From positions 62,001 through 126,000 of the forward strand of contig JANQPB010000018.1 of assembly GCA_028285495.1 (NCBI GenBank): 64,000 bases of DNA, in the 5' to 3' direction. Of this stretch, positions 18,520 to 26,430 are shown one piece after another; position 1 is the stretch's first letter, and every line of letters starts with the position of its first letter. Position numbers and translations under genes: made by a program. Below the pieces are notes generated by a model. That model did no database searches. It saw nothing but the letters and a program-made list of their open reading frames with translations, and had not been told where the DNA came from. Source of the stretch: Acidimicrobiales bacterium. GTDB taxonomy: Bacteria; Actinomycetota; Acidimicrobiia; Acidimicrobiales; SZUA-35.

Positions 18520-19287
18520 CTAGCCGGGGGATGGGGCGATCCCACCGTCGATCTTGAGGACCGAGCCGGTGGTGTACGACGAGGCGGCCGAGGCGAAGTA
18601 GAGGGCGGCGCCGACGACCTCGTCCGGCTCGCCGCCCCGGCCGAGCGGGATGTCCTCCTCGGCCCGCTTGGCGAAGGCGTCGAGGTCCCAGGCCTTGGAG
18701 ATGTCGGTCATGAACGGGCCCGGCATGATCGTGTTGACCCGGACGGTTGGGCCGAGCGCCTGGGCGAACGACACGGTCATGTTGTTGATGCCCGCCTTGG
18801 CCGCCCCGTAGACGGCCTCGTTCGGGCTGGCCTGCACGGCCGCGATCGAGCTGACGTTGATGATCGAGCCGCCGCCGTCGGCCACCATCTGCTCGCCGAA
18901 GCGGGCCGACAGCCGGAACGGGCCCTTGAGGTTCACGTCGATGACCTTGGTGAACAGCTCCTCGGTCACGGAGCCGAGCGACTCGTAGAGCGGCGACATG
19001 CCGGCGTTGTTGACCAGCACGTCGCACCGGCCGAACTCCCGGTACACCGTGTCGAAGAGCTCGTCGCACTGGTCCCAGTAGCCGACGTGGCAGGCCAGGC
19101 CGATGGCCCGCCTGCCGGTCTCGCTGATGATCTTGTCGGCCAGCATCTCGCACGCCGGCAGCTTGCGGCTGGTGATGACGACGTCGGCCCCCCGCCTGGC
19201 GAACGCCTCGACCATCGAGCGCCCGAGGCCGCGGCTCCCGCCGGTGACCACGACCACCTTGTCGGTCATGTCGAATGCGTCGGTCAT
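18520..19287 (-). CDS. Short-chain dehydrogenase/reductase
   Basis: A 255-residue classical SDR. The cofactor motif is GGSRGLGRS (about 16-24), followed by NNAGMSPLY (about 92), catalytic Ser in INVSSIAA (about 143) and the Tyr-x-x-x-Lys site YGAAK (about 157-161). The C-terminus is VLKIDGGIAPSPG, typical of 3-oxoacyl-ACP reductase/gluconate 5-dehydrogenase-like members. ITSRK after strand 2 hints at NADP preference. The ATG is preceded by GGGAGG at six bases. Probably transcribed with the MFS gene, so they may act on related compounds. Confidence 0.9.
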   Translation of the reverse strand: MTDAFDMTDKVVVVTGGSRGLGRSMVEAFARRGADVVITSRKLPACEMLADKIISETGRRAIGLACHVGYWDQCDELFDTVYREFGRCDVLVNNAGMSPLYESLGSVTEELFTKVIDVNLKGPFRLSARFGEQMVADGGGSIINVSSIAAVQASPNEAVYGAAKAGINNMTVSFAQALGPTVRVNTIMPGPFMTDISKAWDLDAFAKRAEEDIPLGRGGEPDEVVGAALYFASAASSYTTGSVLKIDGGIAPSPG

Positions 19288-19362
19288 CTGCGGCCTCCCT
19301 GCGAAACGGAGGCCATCATCCTCGCTGCCCGTTCGGCCTGCAACCCGCCGGGGCGACGCGGC

Positions 19363-20382
19363 TCATCGGCCGTTCCGGGAGAAGTGGTGGTAGTCCTCCA
19401 GCGATTGCCAGTTGCCGCCCCACCCCCAGCCGATCTCGGTGAAGGCCTCGACAACGACCCCGGTCGGTTCGATCATGCCCGGCAGGTCGAGCGAGCGGTC
19501 GAGGTAGTGCGCCGACAGCTCGGGCAGGATCAGGTCACCCCGCCGGTAGGGGTTGTGGAACGGGTTGATGTCGACCGCCAGCCCGTAGGCGTGCTGGGAG
19601 AACGTGGTACCGCCGACCACCGGACGGCACACGAAGCCGGTGGTGTTGTTGCCGTCGCCGGTCGGGGGTGCGGTCAGCTCGGCGGCGGCCACGATCCGCA
19701 TCTCCTCGATGGGGAAGCGGGCGTCGTGCAGCCGCTCGAAGACCTGGACGACGTCGGTGGCGACGGTGGCGTTGACCAGCAGCTCGCCGGTGTGGGCCCG
19801 GCCGTCGAAGCCCCAGAACGAGACGGTGAGGTAGGCCAGGTCCTCCGGCTCGACCGGGCAGCCCGGTTCCCAGGTCGAGCGGGCCAGGATCTCGGCGTCG
19901 ACCGGGTCGATCGTGGCCGCGAACCGGTCGTCCGGGGGCGCCGGCAGGGCGCTCGGAGCGGTGATGCGACGATCGAGGAGCTCGGTCGGTGTCGTCTGGG
20001 GGACGACGACAACGCCGTCCGGCGTCGTCGGCAGCACCCGGCTGCCGAGCCAGTCAGGCCCGGCGTCGCCACCGGCCACGGCGACGCCACCGGCCTCGGG
20101 CTCGCCGTCCACCGGGTCTGCGTCCTCCGGCGGGACGGTCGTGGCCGGGTCGCTCGTTGCTGGATCGCTCGTGGTCTCGGTGGTGGCCAGCAGGCTCGTC
20201 TGCGTCGCCGTCGGCCCGATCGACACCGACAGCGGCCGGTCCTCGTCCGCCCCGGAGGTGCAGGAGGCGGCCACCGCAGCCATCAGAGCGACCAACCCGA
20301 CCGCCGTTGCCCGGTGCCACCGGCCGGCGGCGGGTCGGATGCGGTGTCGGGTTGGACCGATTGGCGGCACACTGGGGCCCAT
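19363..20382 (-). CDS. M15-type D-alanyl-D-alanine carboxypeptidase-like lipoprotein
   Basis: A 339-residue exported protein. The signal peptide ends in a lipobox (VAASC, Cys at about residue 40), followed by a Thr/Pro/Asp-rich spacer to about residue 110. The catalytic domain is of the M15 (VanY/peptidase_M15_4) type: FSQHAYGLAVDINPF carries the zinc His and Asp, and WGGNWQSLEDYHHFS carries the later His with the catalytic acid. Such enzymes trim peptidoglycan stem peptides. The ATG at 20382 is favoured over upstream in-frame starts because TACGTT (20390-20395) is seven bases away. Its start codon overlaps that of the divergent DUF2237 gene. Confidence 0.83.
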   Translation of the reverse strand: MGPSVPPIGPTRHRIRPAAGRWHRATAVGLVALMAAVAASCTSGADEDRPLSVSIGPTATQTSLLATTETTSDPATSDPATTVPPEDADPVDGEPEAGGVAVAGGDAGPDWLGSRVLPTTPDGVVVVPQTTPTELLDRRITAPSALPAPPDDRFAATIDPVDAEILARSTWEPGCPVEPEDLAYLTVSFWGFDGRAHTGELLVNATVATDVVQVFERLHDARFPIEEMRIVAAAELTAPPTGDGNNTTGFVCRPVVGGTTFSQHAYGLAVDINPFHNPYRRGDLILPELSAHYLDRSLDLPGMIEPTGVVVEAFTEIGWGWGGNWQSLEDYHHFSRNGR

Positions 20383-20764
20383 GGCCGCCAACGTACTGGG
20401 TGACGAGCTCCAACCGTGTTCGACCGACCCGCTCACCGGGTTCTACCGGGACGGGTGCTGCAACACCGGGGGTGACGACGTCGGCGTGCACACGGTGTGC
20501 TCGGTCATGACCGAGGAGTTCCTCGAGTTCAGCGCCTCCGTCGGCAACGATCTGTCGACGCCCCAACCGGCGTTCGGGTTCGCCGGGCTGAAGCCGGGCG
20601 ATCAGTGGTGCCTGTGCGCACCCCGCTGGCAGGAGGCGCTCGACCGGGGTCAGGCCCCGCCGGTCGTGCTGGCATCGACCCACATGGCCACCCTGGAGTA
20701 CGTCACGCTCGACGATCTCCGGGCCCATGCCGTCGACGACGGCTCCAAGCCGGCCGGCGACTGA
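20381..20764 (+). CDS. DUF2237 family protein
   Basis: A 127-residue cysteine-rich conserved protein of unknown function, almost fully collinear with the family: LQPCSTDPLTGFYRDGCCNTGGDDVG near the start, HTVCSVMTEEFL, and PGDQWCLCAPRW with the central cysteine pair. The six cysteines suggest metal binding or disulfides; that is inference. The ATG at 20381 lies in the palindrome CCATGG and overlaps the start codon of the divergent M15 gene. CACACT seven bases upstream resembles the local -10 box except for its first base. Confidence 0.88.
   Translation: MAANVLGDELQPCSTDPLTGFYRDGCCNTGGDDVGVHTVCSVMTEEFLEFSASVGNDLSTPQPAFGFAGLKPGDQWCLCAPRWQEALDRGQAPPVVLASTHMATLEYVTLDDLRAHAVDDGSKPAGD
20390..20395 (-). 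promoter_or_regulatory. -10 box of M15 peptidase gene, inside the DUF2237 gene
   Basis: TACGTT on the minus strand, seven bases before the ATG at 20382. The box lies within codons 4-5 of the oppositely oriented DUF2237 gene. Confidence 0.45.
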
Positions 20765-20803
20765 CGGCGTCGGTTCTCCGGCGGGCGACGAGAGGGCGAA
20801 CGG

Positions 20804-21772
20804 GTGCTGCACATCGACCGGTTGACCAAGCGGTACGGACCGGTGGTGGCCGCCGACGAGGTGTCCCTCCGGGTCAGACCCGGCTCCATGGTCGGCTTCG
20901 TCGGGCCGAACGGGGCCGGGAAGTCGACCACCATGCGCTCGATCTTCGGCCTGGTGGTCCCCGACTCGGGCACGATCACCTGGCGAGGCGAGCCGGTCGA
21001 CCGCGACCACCGCACCCGCTTCGGCTACATGCCCGAGCAGCGGGGCCTCTACCCGAAGATGCCGATCGCCGACCAGGTGGCCTACTTCGCCGAGCTGCAG
21101 CGGGTCGAGCGATCGCTGGCGACGTCCCGGGCCGAGGAGTTGCTCACGTCGCTCGGCCTCGGTGAGCGGTTGACCGAGCCGCTCGAGAAGCTCAGTCACG
21201 GCAACCAGCAGCGGGTGCAGCTGGCGGTCAGCCTGGCCAACGATCCGGAGCTGCTGGTGCTCGACGAGCCGTTCAGCGGGCTCGACCCGGTCGCCGTCGA
21301 CACGCTCCAGGCGGTGCTGACGGCCCGGGTGGCCGACGGCGCCGGGGTGCTGTTCAGCAGTCACCAGCTCGACCTCGTCGAGCGGCTGTGCGACGAGATC
21401 GTCGTCATCGCCGGAGGCCGGGTCCGTGCGGCCGGGACGGTCGGCGACGTGCGCTCGGCTGCGGGGGTCCGCCACGTGCGCGTCCGGGTCGACCAGCCCC
21501 GGATCCCGCTCGACGAGGCGCTGGCCGGGCTGTCGGTTGGCCGGATCGACGGCGACGAGGCCACGGTGGTGGTGGCCGGCGATCGGGAGGTCGCCGACGT
21601 GCTCGACCGGGCCCGCCGGGCCGGCACCGTCGTCCGCCTCGACTTCGACCTGCCCTCGCTGACCGAGCGGTTCGCGGCCATCGTGACCGACGACGCCGCC
21701 GGCCCGCTGCCCGGCGGCGACCGCCCGGGCGGGGCCACGGTCGGTGCGACCGGCGAGTCAGGCGACCGATGA
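20804..21772 (+). CDS. ABC exporter ATP-binding protein (NatA-like)
   Basis: A 322-residue ATPase. Walker A GPNGAGKST (about 38-46), Q-loop MPEQRGLYPKM, signature LSHGNQQRV (Ser-His-Gly in place of Ser-Gly-Gly, seen in NatA/YhaQ relatives), Walker B LLVLDEPFSGLDP and H-loop FSSHQLDLVE. The last ~90 residues form the DUF4162-type regulatory tail. GTG start with GAGAGGG seven bases upstream. Its stop overlaps the permease start (ATGA), and together they resemble NatAB sodium-efflux/drug-type exporters. Confidence 0.9.
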   Translation: MLHIDRLTKRYGPVVAADEVSLRVRPGSMVGFVGPNGAGKSTTMRSIFGLVVPDSGTITWRGEPVDRDHRTRFGYMPEQRGLYPKMPIADQVAYFAELQRVERSLATSRAEELLTSLGLGERLTEPLEKLSHGNQQRVQLAVSLANDPELLVLDEPFSGLDPVAVDTLQAVLTARVADGAGVLFSSHQLDLVERLCDEIVVIAGGRVRAAGTVGDVRSAAGVRHVRVRVDQPRIPLDEALAGLSVGRIDGDEATVVVAGDREVADVLDRARRAGTVVRLDFDLPSLTERFAAIVTDDAAGPLPGGDRPGGATVGATGESGDR

Positions 21773-22938
21773 GCACGTCACGGATCGTCTGGCTGGTGAT
21801 GCGCCGCGAGCTGCGGGCCCGGCTGTTCTCCCGGGCCTTCGTGATCGGCCTCGCGGTGATCGTCGTGCTGATCTCGGCGGTCTCGTTCCTCAGCGCCGCG
21901 CTCGGCGACGACGAGCCGATCCGGCTCGGCCTGGCCGGCGAGCAGCCGAGCGGGGCCGTCGCCACGCTGGAGGCGCTGGCCGAGGCGGTCGACACCGAGG
22001 TCGAGATCTCCGACCTGACCGGTCTCGGCGAGGCCGAGCGGCTGGTGGCCGACGGCGAGCTCGACGCCGCCGTTGTCGACGGCGAGCTGCTGATGGAGCG
22101 GACCTCGAACCAGATCGTCGCCCTCGTCGGCCCGGCCTGGCAGCAGGCCGGATTGATCGACGGGCTCACCGGGGCCGGCCTCGACGCCGACGGGGTGCAG
22201 GCCGTGCTCGGTGCCGCCGCCCCCATCGACGTGGTCGAGCTCGATCCCGATCCGGATGCCGATGCCCGCGAGGCGGTCGCCTTCGCCAGCGTGATCCTGA
22301 TGTTCATCGCCATACAGGTGGCCGGCAGCTACATCATGCTGGGCATCTTCGAGGAGAAGACCACCAAGGTCGTCGAGCTGGTCCTGGCCTCGGTCCCGGC
22401 TCGCTACCTGCTGGCCGGGAAGATCCTCGGCATCGCCGTGATCGGCCTCATCCAGGTGGCGGTCCTCGTGGTCACCGCCCTGGTCGCCAGCGCCGCCACC
22501 GGCTCGTCCGCCCTCCCGGCCCTCAGCCCGTCGCTGCTCGGCACCGCCGTCGTCTGGTTCCTGATCGGCTACCTGCTCTACGGGGCGGTCTTCGCCGCCG
22601 GCGCCTCGCTCGCCCCCCGCCAGGAGGACGCGCAGTCGACGCTGGCCCCGATCTCGATGATCCTGCTGATCAGCTACATCGCCGTCCTCGGCACCTCCGG
22701 GGACCCGACCGGCTGGCCGGCCCGGGTGGTCAGCTGGGTCCCGCTGACCTCACCGTTCGCCATGCCGGGCCGCATCGCCGCCAACGCTGCGCCGTGGTGG
22801 GAGGTCGTCGGCTCGATGGCCGTCGGGATCGTCGCCGTGATCGGCGTGCTGCTGGCCACCGAGCGGATCTACGTCCGCTCGGTGATCCACACCGACCGCA
22901 AGCTCGGCTGGCGGGAGGCCTGGTCGCTCCCCAGCTGA
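21769..22938 (+). CDS. ABC-2 permease (NatB/YhaP-like)
   Basis: A 389-residue permease with one N-terminal helix (FVIGLAVIVVLISAVSFLSA), a large extracytoplasmic domain (about residues 45-175) and a cluster of five or six helices after it. The motif IFEEKTTKVVELVLASVPARYLLAGKILG is the ABC-2 signature of NatB/YhaP proteins. It overlaps the ATPase gene by ATGA and completes a two-gene exporter. Convergent with dxs, with only 46 bases between. Substrate unknown; Na+ efflux is known for NatAB but cannot be assigned here. Confidence 0.88.
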   Translation: MSTSRIVWLVMRRELRARLFSRAFVIGLAVIVVLISAVSFLSAALGDDEPIRLGLAGEQPSGAVATLEALAEAVDTEVEISDLTGLGEAERLVADGELDAAVVDGELLMERTSNQIVALVGPAWQQAGLIDGLTGAGLDADGVQAVLGAAAPIDVVELDPDPDADAREAVAFASVILMFIAIQVAGSYIMLGIFEEKTTKVVELVLASVPARYLLAGKILGIAVIGLIQVAVLVVTALVASAATGSSALPALSPSLLGTAVVWFLIGYLLYGAVFAAGASLAPRQEDAQSTLAPISMILLISYIAVLGTSGDPTGWPARVVSWVPLTSPFAMPGRIAANAAPWWEVVGSMAVGIVAVIGVLLATERIYVRSVIHTDRKLGWREAWSLPS

Positions 22939-22984
22939 CCGTTCGCTGCGGTGCCAGGTCGCCGGTCGCTCGCGGTCCGGTCGC

Positions 22985-24820
22985 TCAACCCCGGCCGAGG
23001 TGGCGGCGAACCGTGTCGGCCAGACCGGCGCCGTCGAGCCCGAGCGATGACAGGATGGCGTCGGCCTTGCCGTGATCGAGGTAGTCGGTCGGCACGCCGG
23101 TGACCACCACCTCCGGATCCCGTCCGGCCAGCCTGGCTGCGATCGAGGCGCCGATCCCGCCATCGGCCAGGCCGTCCTCGGCCGTCACCACCAGGCGGTG
23201 GCCGGCGGCGTGGTCGAGCATCGCCTCGTCGAGCGGCTTGGCCGCCCGGGGGTCCCACACCGACGCCGAGATGCCGTCGGCCGCCAGCAGGTCGGCGGCC
23301 TGCTGGGCGGCGGCGAACAGCTTGCCGACCCCGATCAGGCACACATCGGTGCCCTCCCGGTCGAGGCGGGCCTTGAGGCCACGGCCGACCTCGTCGTCGC
23401 CGACGATCGGCGGCGGGGTCTTCGGCCACCGGATGCAGACCGGACCCGACGTGATCTCGTAGGCGTCGCTCAGCATCTGCTGCAGCTCCTGGTACGAGCT
23501 GGGGCAGAGGATCGTCATGCCCGGGACCTTCGACATGAGGACGAGGTCGAGGATGCCGTGGTGGGATGGGCCGTCGTCGCCGGTGATGCCGGCCCGGTCG
23601 AGGCAGAAGATGACCGGCTGGCCGTGCAGGCCGACGTCGAGGTTGGCCTGGTCGAACGCCCGGGTCAGGAACGTCGAGTAGATGGCGACGACCGGGCGCA
23701 GGCCACCCATGGCCATGCCGGCCGCCATCGTGACCGCGTGCTGCTCGGCGATGCCGACATCGAGCACACGGTCGGGGAACCGCTCCCGGAACGGGAGCAG
23801 CCCGGTCGAGTCCGGCATGGCTGCGGTGATGGCGACGAGGTCGTCGTGCTCGTCGCCGAGCTTGATCAGCGAGTCGGTGAAGGCCGCGGTGTAGCTGCCC
23901 GGCTTCTCGAGTGGCCCGATGTCGTGCATGTGCTTGACGGCGTCGTCCTCGGCCGGCCCGTAGCCCCGACCCTTCTGGGTCATCACGTGCAACACGACCG
24001 GGCCGTCGAACTGGCCGGCGTTGTCGAGCGCCTGCTCGAGCTCGGCGATGTCGTGGCCGTCGAAGGGGCCCATGTAGCGGACGCCGAGCTGCTCGAAGAA
24101 CGCCTCGGGCTCGAACGCCTCCCGGATGGCGGCCTTGGAGGCCCGGATGCCGGTGAGCGACAGCTTGCCGAAGACCGGGATCTTCTCGGCGAAGCGCTCG
24201 AGCCGGCGCTGGCGGTTCATGTAGACCGGGTTGGAGCGGATCTTGACCAGGCTCTCGGACAGCAGCGACACCGTCGGGGCGTACGAGCGGCCGTTGTCGT
24301 TGAGCACGATCGTGACGTCGGAGCCGGAGTGACCGAGGTTGTTCAGGCCCTCGAAGGCCATCCCGCCGGTCATCGAGCCGTCGCCGAGCACGGCGACGAC
24401 CCGCCGGCGCTGGCTCTGTCCGGTCGCCTTGAACGCGGTGGCCAGGCCGTGGGCGTAGCCGAGGACGGTGGAGGCGTGGCTGTTCTCGATCCAGTCGTGG
24501 TCCGACTCGTCACGGCAGGGATAGCCCGACATCCCACCGGCCTCCCGCAGCTCGTCGAACCCGTCGAGGCGGCCGGTCAGCATCTTGTGCACGTAGGCCT
24601 GGTGACCGGTGTCGAACAGGACGACGTCGCGAGGCGAATCGAGCACCCGGTGCAGTGCGACCGTCAGCTCTACGATGCCGAGGTTCGAACCGAGGTGGCC
24701 GCCGGCGTTGCTCTGGTTGACCTTGTCGACGATGAACTCCCGGATCTCGCCACACAGGTGGTCGAGCTCACCCTGGTCGAGACCGCGGAGGTCGGCCGGT
24801 CCGGAGATCTGTTCGAGCAT
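22985..24820 (-). CDS. dxs: 1-deoxy-D-xylulose-5-phosphate synthase
   Basis: First enzyme of the non-mevalonate isoprenoid pathway: condenses pyruvate and glyceraldehyde 3-phosphate, with thiamine diphosphate, to DXP. The 611-residue length is normal. Landmarks are GGHLGSNLGIVELTVALH (catalytic His region), FDTGHQAYVHKMLTGR, the ThDP/Mg motif GDGSMTGG...VLNDN, KGRGYGPAE, and the transketolase-like block DVGIAEQHAVTMAAGMA with the ThDP-activating Glu. The ATG at 24820 has GAGGA seven bases upstream; TAACCT at 24854-24859 (minus strand) is a likely -10 giving a leader of about 30 bases. The pathway supplies the polyprenol carriers used by the window's glycosyltransferases. Confidence 0.96.
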   Translation of the reverse strand: MLEQISGPADLRGLDQGELDHLCGEIREFIVDKVNQSNAGGHLGSNLGIVELTVALHRVLDSPRDVVLFDTGHQAYVHKMLTGRLDGFDELREAGGMSGYPCRDESDHDWIENSHASTVLGYAHGLATAFKATGQSQRRRVVAVLGDGSMTGGMAFEGLNNLGHSGSDVTIVLNDNGRSYAPTVSLLSESLVKIRSNPVYMNRQRRLERFAEKIPVFGKLSLTGIRASKAAIREAFEPEAFFEQLGVRYMGPFDGHDIAELEQALDNAGQFDGPVVLHVMTQKGRGYGPAEDDAVKHMHDIGPLEKPGSYTAAFTDSLIKLGDEHDDLVAITAAMPDSTGLLPFRERFPDRVLDVGIAEQHAVTMAAGMAMGGLRPVVAIYSTFLTRAFDQANLDVGLHGQPVIFCLDRAGITGDDGPSHHGILDLVLMSKVPGMTILCPSSYQELQQMLSDAYEITSGPVCIRWPKTPPPIVGDDEVGRGLKARLDREGTDVCLIGVGKLFAAAQQAADLLAADGISASVWDPRAAKPLDEAMLDHAAGHRLVVTAEDGLADGGIGASIAARLAGRDPEVVVTGVPTDYLDHGKADAILSSLGLDGAGLADTVRRHLGRG

Positions 24821-24853
24821 GGGACGTTCCTCACTGGCTGCGGTGCTCGTTGT

Positions 24854-24859
24854 AGGTTA
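24854..24859 (-). promoter_or_regulatory. -10 box of dxs (with leader)
   Basis: TAACCT on the minus strand, 33 bases before the dxs ATG. A GAGGA ribosome binding site lies in between, so this transcript would not be leaderless. Confidence 0.4.
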
Positions 24860-24972
24860 CCCGGGCCCTCGGGGTCAGGCCCGGTCGGGTCGGACCGGGA
24901 CCCCACGGTCCCGGCGGATGCCGGGGGCGGCGCCGATGGAGTCCGGGTTCGGGCCCCGTCGACCGGGATCGG

Positions 24973-24978
24973 TATCCT
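24973..24978 (+). promoter_or_regulatory. -10 box of the tldD operon (leaderless type)
   Basis: TATCCT, six bases before the GTG at 24985. Confidence 0.55.
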
Positions 24979-24984
24979 GGTCGG

Positions 24985-26430
24985 GTGAGCGGAGCGAACG
25001 AAACAGCCAGTCCTTCGAACGACACGAGCGGCGGTCCGCTGATCGACGCCGAGGTGGTGGCCGCGGTCCTCGAGACCGCGCTCGGCGGCGGCGCCGATTT
25101 CGCCGAGGTCTTCGCCGAAGACGCCCAACGGGGCTCGGTGAACCTCGACGACGGGCGCATCGAGAGCCTGGCCTCCGGTCGCGACCGCGGGGCCGGGATC
25201 CGGGTGGTCTCCGGTGAGTCGACCGGCTTCGCCCACACCGCCGACCTGACCCCCCGTGGCCTCGCCAACGCGGCCAGGGCCGCAGCCGACGCCGCCCGCA
25301 ACGGTGCGGACGGCGTCACCCGCAGCATCGATCTCGACGCCTACCGGGGCGCCGGGGCGCCGGTGGCCCAGCGCCCGGGCGAGGTCGACAAGGCGACCAA
25401 GGTCGGCCTGCTCCGCCGGGCCGAGGAGGTGGCCCGCTCGGCCGACGACACGATCACCCAGGTCAGCGCCCGCTACGCCGACTCCCGGCGTCGGATCCTC
25501 GTCGCCAACTCCGACGGCGTGTTCGCCGGCGACGACCAGACCAGGACCCTGTTCTCGGTCAGCTGCGTCGCCTCGGGCGACGCCGGCCTCCAGACCGGCA
25601 CCGAGACGGTCGGCCACTCGGTCGGCTTCGAGCTGTTCGACCGCTACGACGTCGAGGAGCTGGCTCGCCGGGCCGCGAACCGGGCCCTGACCAAGCTGGC
25701 CGCCCGCCCGGCGCCCTCCGGCACCCTGCCGGTGGTGATCGGCCCCGGCTCCGGCGGGGTGCTGTTCCACGAGGCCTGCGGGCACGGGCTCGAGGCCGAC
25801 CTGGTCCGCAAGGGGGCCTCGGCCTTCGCCGGCCGGGTCGGGGAGCAGGTGGCCTCGCCGCTCGTCACCCTGATCGACGACGGTACGATGGGCGAGGAGT
25901 GGGGGCACTACGCGATCGACGACGAGGGACGCCCGGCCGCCCGCAACGTGCTGATCGAGGACGGGATCCTCGTCGACTACATGTGGGACGGGCTCCGGGC
26001 CCGGTCCGAGGGCCGGCCGAGCAGCGGCAACGGCCGCCGCCAGAGCTACCGGCACCTGCCGATGGTGCGCATGACCAACACCTACCTCGCCGGCGGCGAC
26101 AGCGACCCTGATGACATCATCGGCTCGGTCGACCACGGCGTGTACGTCGCCCGCCTCGGCGGCGGCCAGGTCAACACCGCCTCCGGTGACTTCGTGTTCG
26201 GCATGGTCGAGGCCTACATGATCACCGACGGCAAGCTCGGGGCCCCGCTCCGGGAGGGCCAGCTCATCGGCAACGGCCCCAAGGTGCTGCAGATGATCGA
26301 GGCGGTCGGCAACGACTTCGAGATGGGTCCCCCGGGGACCTGCGGCAAGGACGGCCAGGGCGTGCCGGTGGGCGACGGCGTCCCCACCCTCAAGGTCGCC
26401 GAGCTCACGATCGGCGGGACGGCCTCTTGA
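24985..26430 (+). CDS. tldD: Metalloprotease TldD
   Basis: Catalytic subunit of the TldD/TldE (PmbA) heterodimeric zinc protease, 481 residues. The zinc motif HEACGHG has the H-E-x-x-x-H form (H262, E263, H267). The C-terminal region has MVRMTNTYLAGGD, where E. coli TldD places its third zinc ligand differently, and VNTASGDFVFGMVEAYMITDGK. The complex degrades unfolded peptides and, in E. coli, matures microcin B17 and degrades CcdA. No RiPP precursor or cyclodehydratase is visible nearby, so a housekeeping role is likely. First gene of a three-gene operon; its stop overlaps the TTG start of tldE. Confidence 0.93.
   Translation: MSGANETASPSNDTSGGPLIDAEVVAAVLETALGGGADFAEVFAEDAQRGSVNLDDGRIESLASGRDRGAGIRVVSGESTGFAHTADLTPRGLANAARAAADAARNGADGVTRSIDLDAYRGAGAPVAQRPGEVDKATKVGLLRRAEEVARSADDTITQVSARYADSRRRILVANSDGVFAGDDQTRTLFSVSCVASGDAGLQTGTETVGHSVGFELFDRYDVEELARRAANRALTKLAARPAPSGTLPVVIGPGSGGVLFHEACGHGLEADLVRKGASAFAGRVGEQVASPLVTLIDDGTMGEEWGHYAIDDEGRPAARNVLIEDGILVDYMWDGLRARSEGRPSSGNGRRQSYRHLPMVRMTNTYLAGGDSDPDDIIGSVDHGVYVARLGGGQVNTASGDFVFGMVEAYMITDGKLGAPLREGQLIGNGPKVLQMIEAVGNDFEMGPPGTCGKDGQGVPVGDGVPTLKVAELTIGGTAS

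Noticed and set aside
17068..20403. 1111-codon open frame on the plus strand
   Set aside because: Runs antisense to MFS, SDR and M15 genes with strong motifs; low-complexity translation.
20804..22938. Naming this exporter as NatAB sodium pump
   Set aside because: Family resemblance only; substrate cannot be inferred from sequence.
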